A DNA stretch of 64,000 bases from DATFVA01 sp963839165 (GCA_963839165.1 CAWIUG010000005.1:620001-684000), one strand, 5' to 3'; positions 9,368 to 18,645 are shown, counted from the stretch's first letter. Numbers and translations are program-made. The notes: generated from the sequence alone by a model not told the origin.

Positions 9368-11014
9368 GTGAACGGAATTGTACTCATACTGATAGCTATT
9401 GTTTTCTATGCAATAGCTTACCGTTTATATGGTACATTTATTTCCCGCAAGCTGAAAGTAAATAAGGAGCAGGAAACCCCTTCGCACACTTTGTATGACG
9501 GTGTGGATTACGTACCTGCGAAAACCCCCGTCTTGCTGGGACATCATTTTGCTTCAATAGCAGGGGCAGGCCCGATTGTAGGACCTGTAATTGCAGCCGG
9601 ATTCGGATGGATACCTGTTTATATCTGGGTTCTGTTCGGGGCAGTATTCATTGGAGGGGTTCACGATTACACAACCATCATTGCCTCTATTCGTCATCAG
9701 TCGAAATCAATAGGCTATATAATTGAAAAGTACATCGGTGTTAGCGGCAAAAAGCTTTTTCTTCTTTTTGCCTGGGCCACACTGGTACTTGTTATCGCCG
9801 TTTTTGCCATAATAGTAGCAGATACTTTTGCGAGCATACCAGCCGCAGGTACTGCATCAATTCTGTTTATGCTTCTTGCAGTTCTTTTTGGAATAGCAAT
9901 ATACAGAATAAAAGTTCCGTTATGGATTGCTTCTATCGTTGGAGTTGTGCTTTTATTCGGCTGTATCCCTATGGGGGAAATGTTTCCTATTCATCTCTCA
10001 ACGCTTACCTGGGAGTTTATTCTTTTTGCTTACATATTTATTGCGTCGGTTACCCCGGTATGGATTTTACTTCAGCCGCGTGATTATCTGAATTCATATT
10101 TTTTATATGCTTTAATGCTGGGAGGAGTAGTAGGAGTATTTTTTGCTTCTCCTGAAATGAATATACCAGCTGTAGCTTCCTTTAGTCTCGATAAAGTCGG
10201 CTACCTTTTCCCTGCCCTGTTTGTTACTGTAGCCTGTGGTGCTGTTAGTGGATTCCATTCTATTGTTGCAAGCGGAACTACGGCAAAGCAGCTTAATAAG
10301 GAAACAGATGGAAAGCTTATTGGTTATGGGGGTATGCTGATTGAGGGCGTTCTTGCTGTATTGGCTTTGATTGCTGTATCGGCCCTCGGAAGCACACAGT
10401 TTACCGATATAATGTTAAATAAAGGTCCTGTTGCTGCGTTCTCAATTGGAGTTGCGGCTTTCATAGAAAGTATTCCTTTCCTCCCTGTAACTGCTGCAAC
10501 TGCAACAAATTTTGTTGCGCTGGCTGTTGCTGCCTTCGCTCTCACATCACTTGATACAGCTACAAGATTAGGAAGGTATGCCTTCCAGGAATTTTTCGAG
10601 GTAAGTGGTAGTAAAGAACAGTCGCTCCTGGTTAAGAACAGGTTTGCCGCCACTGCGATTACAGTATTTTTTGGAGCTGCGTTAACGGTCAGTGGTCAGA
10701 CAATGTCAATCTGGCCGGTTTTCGGAAGCGCTAATCAGCTCCTTGCAGCTCTGGCACTTCTGGCAATAACCGTCTGGGTAGCCGATCTGAAGGAAAATTA
10801 TCTCTTCGTTCTAATTCCGATGCTGTTTATGTTCAGTGTTACATTAACCGCTCTTGTTATGCTGTTTTATACTAATTTTTCCAATGGTCACTATACGCTT
10901 TCTTTCATATCTGTACTTTTGTTCCTGCTTGCTGTACTTCTTGGCATAAAAGCATACACCGTACTTGTTCATAAAAAGCCCGAAAAAATTAAAGAAGAAT
11001 TAATTACCCAATAA
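9368..11014 (+). CDS. cstA: CstA-family carbon starvation / pyruvate or peptide transporter
   Basis: 548 residues, almost entirely hydrophobic with about 15-16 transmembrane segments. CstA hallmarks are clear: YGTFISRKL near the N-terminus, the GHHFASIAGAGPIVGP motif, GGVHDYTT and SGFHSIVASGTTAKQL. E. coli relatives import pyruvate or peptides with protons. GTG start at 9368 with a good ribosome site (AAGGGAGGA). It lies 49 bases after the dehydrogenase and 10 bases before the HD gene. Its place between tricarboxylate enzymes suggests transport of an organic acid used or released by this pathway, which is inference. Confidence 0.92.
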   Translation: MNGIVLILIAIVFYAIAYRLYGTFISRKLKVNKEQETPSHTLYDGVDYVPAKTPVLLGHHFASIAGAGPIVGPVIAAGFGWIPVYIWVLFGAVFIGGVHDYTTIIASIRHQSKSIGYIIEKYIGVSGKKLFLLFAWATLVLVIAVFAIIVADTFASIPAAGTASILFMLLAVLFGIAIYRIKVPLWIASIVGVVLLFGCIPMGEMFPIHLSTLTWEFILFAYIFIASVTPVWILLQPRDYLNSYFLYALMLGGVVGVFFASPEMNIPAVASFSLDKVGYLFPALFVTVACGAVSGFHSIVASGTTAKQLNKETDGKLIGYGGMLIEGVLAVLALIAVSALGSTQFTDIMLNKGPVAAFSIGVAAFIESIPFLPVTAATATNFVALAVAAFALTSLDTATRLGRYAFQEFFEVSGSKEQSLLVKNRFAATAITVFFGAALTVSGQTMSIWPVFGSANQLLAALALLAITVWVADLKENYLFVLIPMLFMFSVTLTALVMLFYTNFSNGHYTLSFISVLLFLLAVLLGIKAYTVLVHKKPEKIKEELITQ

Positions 11015-11024
11015 GAGAGGATTT

Positions 11025-11567
11025 ATGCGGGATAAGATATTGAAAATCTGGCCTGAACTGGAATGGATAAAAAATAATGAGTTAAAGGAAAAAACTATTC
11101 AGTGCTGGTTATATGCTGTTGAAAACAGTGTTCTTAGTATAGATGATCTTGAGGTAATTCCTTTCTCCTTATTGATTAAAGATTGTCACATCTCTTTTAT
11201 GAATCATAAGCGGACAGCTGTACAGTTGTCTGTGGATATTGCCAATAGAATGAAACAGAATTTCGGAGATGAAATAGCAATCGATATGGACTTCCTTATC
11301 TCAGGAGCAATACTGATTGATGTAGGCAAGCTTCTTGAATACGATAAGGTTGATGGTAAAATTACAACCAGCAAAGCAGGAAAACTTCTGCGGCACCCTT
11401 TCAGCGGAGTCTCGATTGCTGATCGATTTGGTTTGCCTCCTGAGATACAGCATATTATAGCTTATCATGCCAAAGAAGGCGATCTTGCTAAAAGAAGCGT
11501 GGAAGCAATAATTGTACATCACGCCGATTTTGTTTCATTCGATCCATTCAAACAATTAAACGATTGA
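11025..11567 (+). CDS. HD-domain protein with degenerate HD motif
   Basis: 180 residues of the HD phosphohydrolase superfamily. The first metal histidine (NHKRTA), later histidines (RHPFSG, IAYHAKEG) and the C-terminal HHADF are visible. The defining HD doublet, however, reads LIDVGK where ALLHDIGK is usual, so its histidine is replaced by isoleucine while Asp is kept. Loss of that ligand would weaken the dinuclear metal site, so the protein may be altered in activity or purely regulatory. Good ribosome site (GAGAGGA). It sits between cstA and the aconitase with gaps of 10 and 3 bases, clearly within the operon. Confidence 0.75.
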   Translation: MRDKILKIWPELEWIKNNELKEKTIQCWLYAVENSVLSIDDLEVIPFSLLIKDCHISFMNHKRTAVQLSVDIANRMKQNFGDEIAIDMDFLISGAILIDVGKLLEYDKVDGKITTSKAGKLLRHPFSGVSIADRFGLPPEIQHIIAYHAKEGDLAKRSVEAIIVHHADFVSFDPFKQLND

Positions 11568-11570
11568 ATT

Positions 11571-13532
11571 ATGCCACAAACCTTAATAGAAAAAATAGCA
11601 CAGAAATATGCAGTGGGACTTGAACCTGATCAGAAGGTTCATGCGGGTGACTACCTCTCGATCCGTCCCGCGTATGTTATGACACACGATAATACCGGCG
11701 CAGTAATACCTAAATTCAGATCTATCGGTGCAAGCCGGCTTGCAAACCCACGACAGGTGGTACACACACTTGACCACAATGTTCAGGATAAGAGCGAGAA
11801 GAATCTTGAGAAGTACCGGAAGATTGAAGAATTCTCAAAGAGTATGGGAGCTGATTTTTATCCTGCCGGCAGAGGAATTGGTCACCAGATAATGGTTGAG
11901 GAAGGATATGCGTGGCCCGGCAATATGGCGGTTGCCTCCGATAGTCACTCCAATATGTACGGTGGAATCGGTTGTCTCGGTACTCCTGTAGTAAGAACCG
12001 ACGCAGCAGCTTTGTGGGCTACCGGAAGGACCTGGTGGCAGGTTCCTCCTATCGCCAAAGTTGAGCTAAAAGGAAAGTTAAGAAAAGGTGTTACGGGTAA
12101 AGATCTCATAATTGCACTGTGCGGTTTCTTTAATAACGATGAAGTGCTTAATCATGCTATCGAATTCACTGGTGAGGGAGTTAAGAACCTTTCTGTTGAA
12201 GAAAGACTGACCATAGCTAATATGACCACCGAGTGGGGTGCACTGGCTGGTGTATTTATTATTGATGAACGCACAATCGACTGGCTGAAGAAAAGAGCTG
12301 AATTTGTTTCTAAGCGCGGACCCGAGAAAGTAAATTCAGATGCTGACGGAAACGGCATACATCCCCGAATGAATATGAAACACATTGAAGAACTTGAAAA
12401 GTATATTCCTAGTGCTGATCGGGATGCATTTTATGCTAAGGAACTGACGATTGATTTATCTACAATTGAGCCCCTGGTTTCGGGTCCTAATACCGTTAAA
12501 ACAATGACCCCTGTTTCCGAACTGAATAAAGTAAGAATTAATAAAGCTTATCTTGTTTCCTGCGTTAACAGTCGTGTTGACGATATCGCTGAAGCTGCCG
12601 CAATAGTTAAGGGCAAGAAAGTGGCAGATGGAGTGGAGTTTTATATTGCCGCGGCTTCAAGTGAAGTGCAGGCTGAGAGTGAAAAGCAGGGTTACTGGCA
12701 AACGCTTGTTGATGCGGGAGCCATTCCCCTTCCTCCAGGGTGCGGACCCTGTATTGGATTAGGAGTAGGACTGCTTGAAGATGGCGAAGTGGGAATATCG
12801 GCGACAAACAGAAACTTCAAAGGAAGAATGGGCTCACCCAACGCACAGGCTTATCTTGCTTCTCCTTCTGTTGTTGCTTCATCTGCTATTGCAGGTAATA
12901 TCTCTTTCAAATGGACAGAGGAAAATCAAAAGCTGCTGGGAGATATAAAAGTAAATGAAAAACAGGAAGCAGAATCCGGAGAAGTGAAAATAATCGACGG
13001 ATTTCCGAAAGTTCTTAGAGGTGAACTCATCTTCTGCAACCAGGATAACCTGAACACTGACGGGATCTACCCCGGCAAGTATACCTATATTGATGATTTT
13101 ACTCCACAGCAGCAGGCTGACGTTGTAATGGAGAATTATGATCCTGAGTTCGCAAAAATTGTTAACGAAGGTGATATACTTGTAAGCGGCTTCAATTTCG
13201 GTACCGGTTCCTCACGCGAGCAGGCTGCTACAGCATTGAAGTATAAAGGCATAAAACTGGTGATAGCAGGGTCATTCAGTGAAACTTATAAGCGTAACGC
13301 TTTGAATAACGGTTTCCTGATCATCGAGTGTCCCAGACTGGTAAATGACCTTAAAGCAAAATACGGTAAGGACAAATTAACTGTTAAAACCGATATCGCT
13401 GCTGAAATAAACTTTACCAAATCAAAAATTATAATTGATGAGAAGCCCTATTCAGTCGATCCGGTCGGTGTGCCGGCCCAGGAGCTAATTGTATTCGGCG
13501 GATTAGAGGAGTGGGTAAAGAAGAACCTTTAA
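11571..13532 (+). CDS. Aconitase-family hydratase, homoaconitase (LYS4)-like
   Basis: 653 residues. The three 4Fe-4S cysteines are in VSCVNSR and GCGPCIGLG, and the C-terminal swivel domain is present on the same chain (GTGSSREQAATALKYKG). Stretches such as LDHNVQDKSEKNL, GRGIGHQIMVEEG, SDSHSNMYGGIGCLGTP and NMTTEWGAL resemble the fungal homoaconitase LYS4 family, as I recall it, more than AcnA or AcnB, which are also longer (about 860-890). It should interconvert citrate and isocitrate or close homologues through a cis-aconitate-type intermediate. The neighbours (isocitrate dehydrogenase-like enzyme, citrate lyase) favour citrate. No homocitrate synthase lies in the window, so a lysine pathway is less likely. 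Confidence 0.85.
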   Translation: MPQTLIEKIAQKYAVGLEPDQKVHAGDYLSIRPAYVMTHDNTGAVIPKFRSIGASRLANPRQVVHTLDHNVQDKSEKNLEKYRKIEEFSKSMGADFYPAGRGIGHQIMVEEGYAWPGNMAVASDSHSNMYGGIGCLGTPVVRTDAAALWATGRTWWQVPPIAKVELKGKLRKGVTGKDLIIALCGFFNNDEVLNHAIEFTGEGVKNLSVEERLTIANMTTEWGALAGVFIIDERTIDWLKKRAEFVSKRGPEKVNSDADGNGIHPRMNMKHIEELEKYIPSADRDAFYAKELTIDLSTIEPLVSGPNTVKTMTPVSELNKVRINKAYLVSCVNSRVDDIAEAAAIVKGKKVADGVEFYIAAASSEVQAESEKQGYWQTLVDAGAIPLPPGCGPCIGLGVGLLEDGEVGISATNRNFKGRMGSPNAQAYLASPSVVASSAIAGNISFKWTEENQKLLGDIKVNEKQEAESGEVKIIDGFPKVLRGELIFCNQDNLNTDGIYPGKYTYIDDFTPQQQADVVMENYDPEFAKIVNEGDILVSGFNFGTGSSREQAATALKYKGIKLVIAGSFSETYKRNALNNGFLIIECPRLVNDLKAKYGKDKLTVKTDIAAEINFTKSKIIIDEKPYSVDPVGVPAQELIVFGGLEEWVKKNL

Positions 13533-13606
13533 CAGAATAATGATTGCTTCATCGCTATAAATTCGGGAACCGCAATAACTAACAATTTAACTACTACTCA
13601 ATAAAT

Positions 13607-15049
13607 ATGAACAAATCCATATCAAGAACAATATCTGAGTTTGCAGTAAACTTAAAATATGAAGATCTGCCCTCTGAAGTAATTAACCAGGTAAAACGCT
13701 TTCTGTACGATTCCATCGGGTGCGCTTACGGCGGCTACCACACAAAAGATGTAAATATACTAAGAGATATATACCTGGAAATGGGGGGTAAACCGGAAGC
13801 TACCGTGTTTGGTTTCGGTGATAAAATGCCTGCCGTTAATGCCGCACTGGTAAATTCATTAATGATACGCGCGCTCGACTTCAATGACATATACTGGAAG
13901 GAAGATCCTTCTCATCCCTCTGATCTCATCCCCGCAGCGCTTTCGACAGCAGAGATGGTCGGTGCATCAATGAAAGATGTAATTACTGCAATTGTTCTTG
14001 CTTATGAATTTGAACAGAGGATGTGCGAGTTTGCTGTGCCGGGAATACGGGAACGCAAATGGCATCATGCAGCCCTTACCCAGTTTGTATCTCCAATAGT
14101 TGCCGGAAAGGTGCTTGGATTAGATGTGGATCAGATGGTAAATGCTATCGGTATTAATGGAAGTCATAATCATACCATCGGCTGTCCAACTGCGGGAAAA
14201 CTTACAATGATGAAGAATACTGTTGATCCTATGGCTGTGCAGTCGGGTGTATTTGCTGCGTTGATGGCACAGAGAGGCTACAGCGGTACAGAAGCCGTGT
14301 TCGAAGGTAAAGAAGGTTTTATGGACACCTTCCGGGGATGGAATGCTAAAGAACAAATTATCTCTCCAATTAAGATAGAGGGACGCGACGGTACTTCAGA
14401 ATGGAAATGGAATATTGATAAGCTTACCAGCGGACTGGGAGAAAGTTATAAGATAATGGAATGCGGGATGAAAGCATTTCCTACAGAAGCTTTGACACAC
14501 ACACATTTATCTGCTACATTAAATGTTATAACCAAAAACGATATCACATATGATCAGATAGATACTATAACTCTTACAACTCTTGCACAGGCATATGATA
14601 TCCTTTTTGATCGTCATAAATATCGTCCTGAATCGAGAGAAACCGCCGATCATTCACTCCCCTACTGCATAGCCGCCGCATTGGTCGATCATAAAATTAC
14701 AACACAGTCCTTCTCAGAGGAAAAAATGAAAGATCCCAGAATCTGGGAAGTAATTGACAAAATAAAGGGAGAACCCTCACAGGAATTCGAGAAGATGTTT
14801 CCGGCCAAACAGCCGAGTAAAGTTGTAGTTAAAACCAAAGACGGCAGGGAATTTTCGGAATACCTGGAATATCCAAAGGGTGATCCAAGAGAACCGATGA
14901 CGATGGAAGACCTTGAAAATAAGTTTAATGCTTTATCGGGAAAACTTCTGATCCCCAGAAGACAAAAGGAAATTAAAGAGATTATTTTCAGATGTGAACA
15001 GCTGACGACCAGAGAATTCATGAATAAATTAAACGTGATTGCTTTGTAA
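13607..15049 (+). CDS. MmgE/PrpD family dehydratase
   Basis: 480 residues, a normal length for the family that includes 2-methylcitrate dehydratase PrpD and cis-aconitate decarboxylase. Recognisable features are the N-terminal helical region with VKRFLYDSIGCAYGG, NSLMIRALDFND (active-site Asp region), HPSDLIPAAL, INGSHNHTIG and KAFPTEALTHTHL. PrpD enzymes dehydrate 2-methylcitrate and can act on citrate. Among aconitase and citrate lyase genes, a role in citrate/cis-aconitate interconversion is plausible, but the substrate cannot be read from sequence. It begins 74 bases after the aconitase with an A-rich leader and no strong ribosome site. Confidence 0.85.
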   Translation: MNKSISRTISEFAVNLKYEDLPSEVINQVKRFLYDSIGCAYGGYHTKDVNILRDIYLEMGGKPEATVFGFGDKMPAVNAALVNSLMIRALDFNDIYWKEDPSHPSDLIPAALSTAEMVGASMKDVITAIVLAYEFEQRMCEFAVPGIRERKWHHAALTQFVSPIVAGKVLGLDVDQMVNAIGINGSHNHTIGCPTAGKLTMMKNTVDPMAVQSGVFAALMAQRGYSGTEAVFEGKEGFMDTFRGWNAKEQIISPIKIEGRDGTSEWKWNIDKLTSGLGESYKIMECGMKAFPTEALTHTHLSATLNVITKNDITYDQIDTITLTTLAQAYDILFDRHKYRPESRETADHSLPYCIAAALVDHKITTQSFSEEKMKDPRIWEVIDKIKGEPSQEFEKMFPAKQPSKVVVKTKDGREFSEYLEYPKGDPREPMTMEDLENKFNALSGKLLIPRRQKEIKEIIFRCEQLTTREFMNKLNVIAL

Positions 15050-15176
15050 ATTACTGCAATTAGCCACATCGGACTCTGAAGATTTTGTCTTTAATTTGCT
15101 AAATTTGAGTGAGATAAATTATTGATATTACAAACATTTAGGGTGTTTACCCACAGCATAGAAATAAAGAAATAAA

Positions 15177-16400
15177 ATGAAGACTAACAGTAATACATCT
15201 TCTGCAGGTAAAAGAGGAGAATCGGTAAGGTCCGATTGCTACATTGAGATAAGCCGAAAGAATTCAGGCGGCATAAAGATCCATCTGCAGAGCAAAGTGG
15301 ATGTAATGTACGGGGAAACAATAGAAATGCAGCTCCTGGATATGTGTAAGTTCTTCAGCATCGCCAATGCAGAAATCCTTATGGAAGACAGCGGCGCACT
15401 TCCCTTTACGATTGCAGCACGGTTTGAGATGGCAGTTAAGAAACTTATACCCGAAACAATAACAGAGTATCTTATCCCTTTCAATAAGAAGAATCAGTAT
15501 AAAACTTCGAAGGATAAACTAAGAAGAAGCCGGCTGTACCTGCCGGGAAATGAGCCGAAGTTTTTTATTAATGCGGGACTTCATTCGCCTGACGGGATCA
15601 TCCTCGACCTTGAAGACAGTGTTGCTCCCTCAGAAAAAGAAGCTGCACAGCTGATCGTACGAAATGCACTCCGCTCAGTCGAGTTTTATGGCGCCGAAAG
15701 AATGGTACGTATAAACCAACTTCCGGTTGGATGCGGTGATCTGAAATATATTGTTCCTCATAACGTGCACGTAATCCTGATCCCCAAATGCGAATCAGCA
15801 GATCAGGTAAGGCAAATTGAAAAAGAGGTAGAGAGGCTGCGTAAAGAATATAATGTAAAGAATGAGATTTACTTCATGCCGATCATCGAAAGCGCACTTG
15901 GTGTCATTAAAGCTTATGAGATTGCATCGGCTTCAAAATATAACTGCGCACTTGCGATAGGACTTGAGGATTACACTGCGGATCTCGGCACCCAGAGAAC
16001 AAATGAAGGAAAAGAAAGCATATTTGCCCGGCAAATGCTGGTTAACGCTGCAAAGGCCTCGGGAATACAGGCTATTGATACTGTCTTTTCAGACGTCAGC
16101 GATATGGAGGGTCTAAGACAAAGTGTTATTGAAGCAAAATCTCTCGGCTTTGAAGGTAAGGGATGCATCCATCCCCGTCAGATACAGGTTGTCCATGAAG
16201 CTTTCGCTCCAACCACCGATGAGATAGAGAAGGCAAAGAAGATCGTACTTGCGTTCGAAGAAGCTGAGAAAAAAGGACTGGGAGTAGTTTCACTAGGAAG
16301 CAAAATGATCGACCCCCCGGTTGTAAAACGGGCTGTCAGAACAATCGACCTCGCAATTATCAATAATTTGTTGAAGGAAGACTGGAGACAAACAATCTAA
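15177..16400 (+). CDS. citE: Citrate lyase CitD-CitE fusion (acyl carrier + beta subunit)
   Basis: 407 residues that combine two normally separate subunits. Residues about 1-98 match the citrate lyase acyl carrier protein CitD: a start AGKRGESVRSD, which supplies candidate prosthetic-group serines 16 and 19, and EDSGALPFTIAARFE near its end. Residues about 115-405 are CitE, of the HpcH/HpaI aldolase fold: RSRLYLPGNEP, DGIILDLEDSV (metal Asp/Glu), VRINQLP, IIESALGV and KGCIHPRQI. CitE cleaves citryl-ACP to acetyl-ACP and oxaloacetate. citF follows 36 bases later. The genes for CitC, CitG and CitX, which load and acetylate the prosthetic group, are not in the window. Confidence 0.88.
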   Translation: MKTNSNTSSAGKRGESVRSDCYIEISRKNSGGIKIHLQSKVDVMYGETIEMQLLDMCKFFSIANAEILMEDSGALPFTIAARFEMAVKKLIPETITEYLIPFNKKNQYKTSKDKLRRSRLYLPGNEPKFFINAGLHSPDGIILDLEDSVAPSEKEAAQLIVRNALRSVEFYGAERMVRINQLPVGCGDLKYIVPHNVHVILIPKCESADQVRQIEKEVERLRKEYNVKNEIYFMPIIESALGVIKAYEIASASKYNCALAIGLEDYTADLGTQRTNEGKESIFARQMLVNAAKASGIQAIDTVFSDVSDMEGLRQSVIEAKSLGFEGKGCIHPRQIQVVHEAFAPTTDEIEKAKKIVLAFEEAEKKGLGVVSLGSKMIDPPVVKRAVRTIDLAIINNLLKEDWRQTI

Positions 16401-16436
16401 CAGTTTAACATTTTATCCATTAAGCAATTTAAGAGA

Positions 16437-17993
16437 ATGAACTTAGTAAAAAACGCTGCAGGCAGATTAGTCCCTGATGAAATTAACGGAACTCCTCAAA
16501 TCCCTTTTAAAGGTATAAATAAATATAAACCTAAAGGCGGTAAGGCTAAACCTCCAATAAGGAGTTGTGTAGATTTTCCTGCTGACGGTAATAAAACAGC
16601 GAAGAACTTAAAGGAAGCATTAAAAAAGGCCGGACTGAAGGACGGAATGACTATCTCCACACATCATCATCTCAGGAACGGTGATGTACTTACAAACATT
16701 CTATTTGATACCATCAAAGAAATGGGAGTAAAGGATATCCGCTGGTTTCCCAGCGCTTCATTCCCTGTTCATGAACACCTGATTAAATATCTGAAAGATG
16801 GAACCATCCATCATATTGAAGGAAGTATGAACGGACCATTGGGCAGGTTTACTTCTGAAGGTAAGATGAAGGGTATCGGAGTTCTGAGATCCCATGGCGG
16901 AAGATACCAGTCGATTCAGGATGGCGAGGTTCATATCGATATCGCAGTAATTGCGGCACCAACCGCAGACCCATTCGGCAATGCGACAGGTGATCGCGGT
17001 CCTTCTGCGTGCGGACTATTAGGATTTGCTCTCGGAGATTCTGAATATGCCGACAAAGTCATTGTCGTTACAGATAACCTTGTCCCCTTCCCCTGCGTAC
17101 CCTGGCAGATACAGGGAAATAATGTTGATTTTGTTGTTCAGGTTGATACCCTTGGTGACCCAAAGAAAATCGTTTCCGGAACAACAGAGGTAACTAAATC
17201 GCCTGACCGTCTTTTAATTGCTGAATACGTTGCAAGGTTTCTCGAAGATGCCGGGATAATGAAAGACGGTTTTTCCTTCCAGGCCGGTGCAGGCGGAACC
17301 GCTCTTGCTTTCGCTCTCTTTCTGAAAGATAGGATGAAAGCAAAAAATATAAAAGCCAGGTTCGTCCGAGGCGGCAGTACAAAGTACCTTGTACAGATGC
17401 TTGAAGAAGGATTAACCGATTATATACTCGATGGACAAACCTTCGATCTGGAAGGGGTAAGAAGTATGAGAGAAAATGAAGGTCATGTAAACACTTCCCC
17501 CTTCACAAGCTACAACTTCCATGGTAAAGGTAACTTTGCATCAATGGTTGATGCTGTTGTACTTGGAGCTACCGAAGTAGATGTGAACTTTAATGCGAAT
17601 GTGGTTACTCACTCCGATGGCTACCTGCTGCACGGAATCGGAGGCTGGCAGAACTGTTTATTTTCAAAATGCACTATACTGGCTATTCCGTCTTTCAGGG
17701 ACAGAATTCCGGTCATCGTTGATGAAGTCACCACCTTATGCGGACCCGGAGAGCTTGTAGATGTTATCGCAACCGAACGCGGTCTGTGTATAAATCCCAA
17801 AAGAAAAGATCTCCTTAAAGCATTAAAGGGTTCAACTATTCCAATTGTTGATATTAAGGAACTGAAAAAAGAAGTTGATAAGATCTGCGGCGGAGTTCCC
17901 GCGAAGCCGAAGATCAATAAAGAGAAAGTAGTTGCAATAATTAAATGGGTCGACGGCACAATACTCGATTCTGTTTTTGAAGTAGTTAAATAA
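16437..17993 (+). CDS. citF: Citrate lyase alpha subunit (citrate:acetyl-ACP transferase)
   Basis: 518 residues, the expected length for CitF. Family features: ISTHHHLRNGDVLTN near residue 75, FPSASFPVH, SHGGRYQSIQDGE, ADPFGNATG, SGTTEVTKSPDRL, QAGAGGTALAF and SDGYLLHGIGGWQNCLF. The alpha subunit swaps acetyl for citryl on the acyl carrier, forming citryl-ACP for the CitE domain. Together with the upstream CitD-CitE fusion it completes the three activities of citrate lyase: citrate to acetate and oxaloacetate without ATP. Last gene of the cluster; a short AAGCA/TGCTT hairpin just after the stop (18001-18014) may be a weak terminator. Confidence 0.92.
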   Translation: MNLVKNAAGRLVPDEINGTPQIPFKGINKYKPKGGKAKPPIRSCVDFPADGNKTAKNLKEALKKAGLKDGMTISTHHHLRNGDVLTNILFDTIKEMGVKDIRWFPSASFPVHEHLIKYLKDGTIHHIEGSMNGPLGRFTSEGKMKGIGVLRSHGGRYQSIQDGEVHIDIAVIAAPTADPFGNATGDRGPSACGLLGFALGDSEYADKVIVVTDNLVPFPCVPWQIQGNNVDFVVQVDTLGDPKKIVSGTTEVTKSPDRLLIAEYVARFLEDAGIMKDGFSFQAGAGGTALAFALFLKDRMKAKNIKARFVRGGSTKYLVQMLEEGLTDYILDGQTFDLEGVRSMRENEGHVNTSPFTSYNFHGKGNFASMVDAVVLGATEVDVNFNANVVTHSDGYLLHGIGGWQNCLFSKCTILAIPSFRDRIPVIVDEVTTLCGPGELVDVIATERGLCINPKRKDLLKALKGSTIPIVDIKELKKEVDKICGGVPAKPKINKEKVVAIIKWVDGTILDSVFEVVK

Positions 17994-18213
17994 CCCGAAG
18001 AAGCATTCCTGCTTTGCTTTTACCGTAAAAGTTTTCGCGGTATAACATACTTATCGGATGCTCCCTCTTCTCAGACGTTATCTTCCTTCCGGTCTTTCTC
18101 TCTGTATCATACTATTAGATCTATCTTAACTAATTGAACCCTTTTTATCTTTTCTGAATCAAACTATTCCGAATAATAAATTTTAAGAATATTTAACTAT
18201 TACAGAGGTTAAA

Positions 18214-18576
18214 ATGTTAAAAACAAATCTTACTCATGTCCTTTCCGGGAAAGAACATTCAGAGCTGTTAAATGATAATGAAAATGTGATGATCTGCTGC
18301 GGAAGAATGGGGCCAATGTGTATACCCGTTTATGAAGCAATGGAGGAATTAGAATCAGAATATCCAGGGGTGAAATTCGCCGATATGGCATTCGATTCAA
18401 CGGATGCAGGCGTAATCCGCAATCTTCCCGAAGCAAGAAGCTTTTCGGGACTGCCATTCACCATCTATTATAAAAACGGAAAAGTGGTAGAGGCTACCAG
18501 CAGTATCCAGACAAGAGAACAAATTACATCGATCCTGGACAAACACTTTAAAGAGGATCATGACTCAGTAGCTTAA
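18214..18576 (+). CDS. Thioredoxin-fold protein with atypical CX6C active site
   Basis: 120 residues with thioredoxin-like patterning. The active-site segment is ICCGRMGPMC: Cys28, Cys29 and Cys36, with GP in the position of the usual WCGPC but the first cysteine displaced upstream. The cis-proline loop (FSGLPFTIYY) is intact. The gene lies directly upstream of a thioredoxin reductase, which supports a redox role with that partner, although a strong terminator separates the two. The spacing of the cysteines departs from CXXC, so the redox potential and target range may differ. A non-redox adaptor role is possible. Confidence 0.78.
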   Translation: MLKTNLTHVLSGKEHSELLNDNENVMICCGRMGPMCIPVYEAMEELESEYPGVKFADMAFDSTDAGVIRNLPEARSFSGLPFTIYYKNGKVVEATSSIQTREQITSILDKHFKEDHDSVA

Positions 18577-18590
18577 CAAAGATATTAACC

Positions 18591-18638
18591 GGAACACAAG
18601 CTGAAATGAATTTTTATTCGGTTTGTGTTCCTTTTTTT
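18591..18638 (+). terminator. Strong intrinsic terminator after the thioredoxin gene
   Basis: GGAACACAA at 18591-18599 pairs perfectly with TTGTGTTCC at 18623-18631. The stem extends inward by about six more pairs, including G-U, and seven T follow. It separates the thioredoxin from trxB, and it shows that a GTG at 18625 in the trxB frame lies inside the stem and is not the start. Confidence 0.9.
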
Positions 18639-18645
18639 GAATTCT

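Noticed and set aside
8137..13532. Dehydrogenase plus homoaconitase-like gene as an alpha-aminoadipate lysine pathway
   Set aside because: No homocitrate synthase or LysW-type genes in the window; the flanking citrate lyase genes point to citrate instead.
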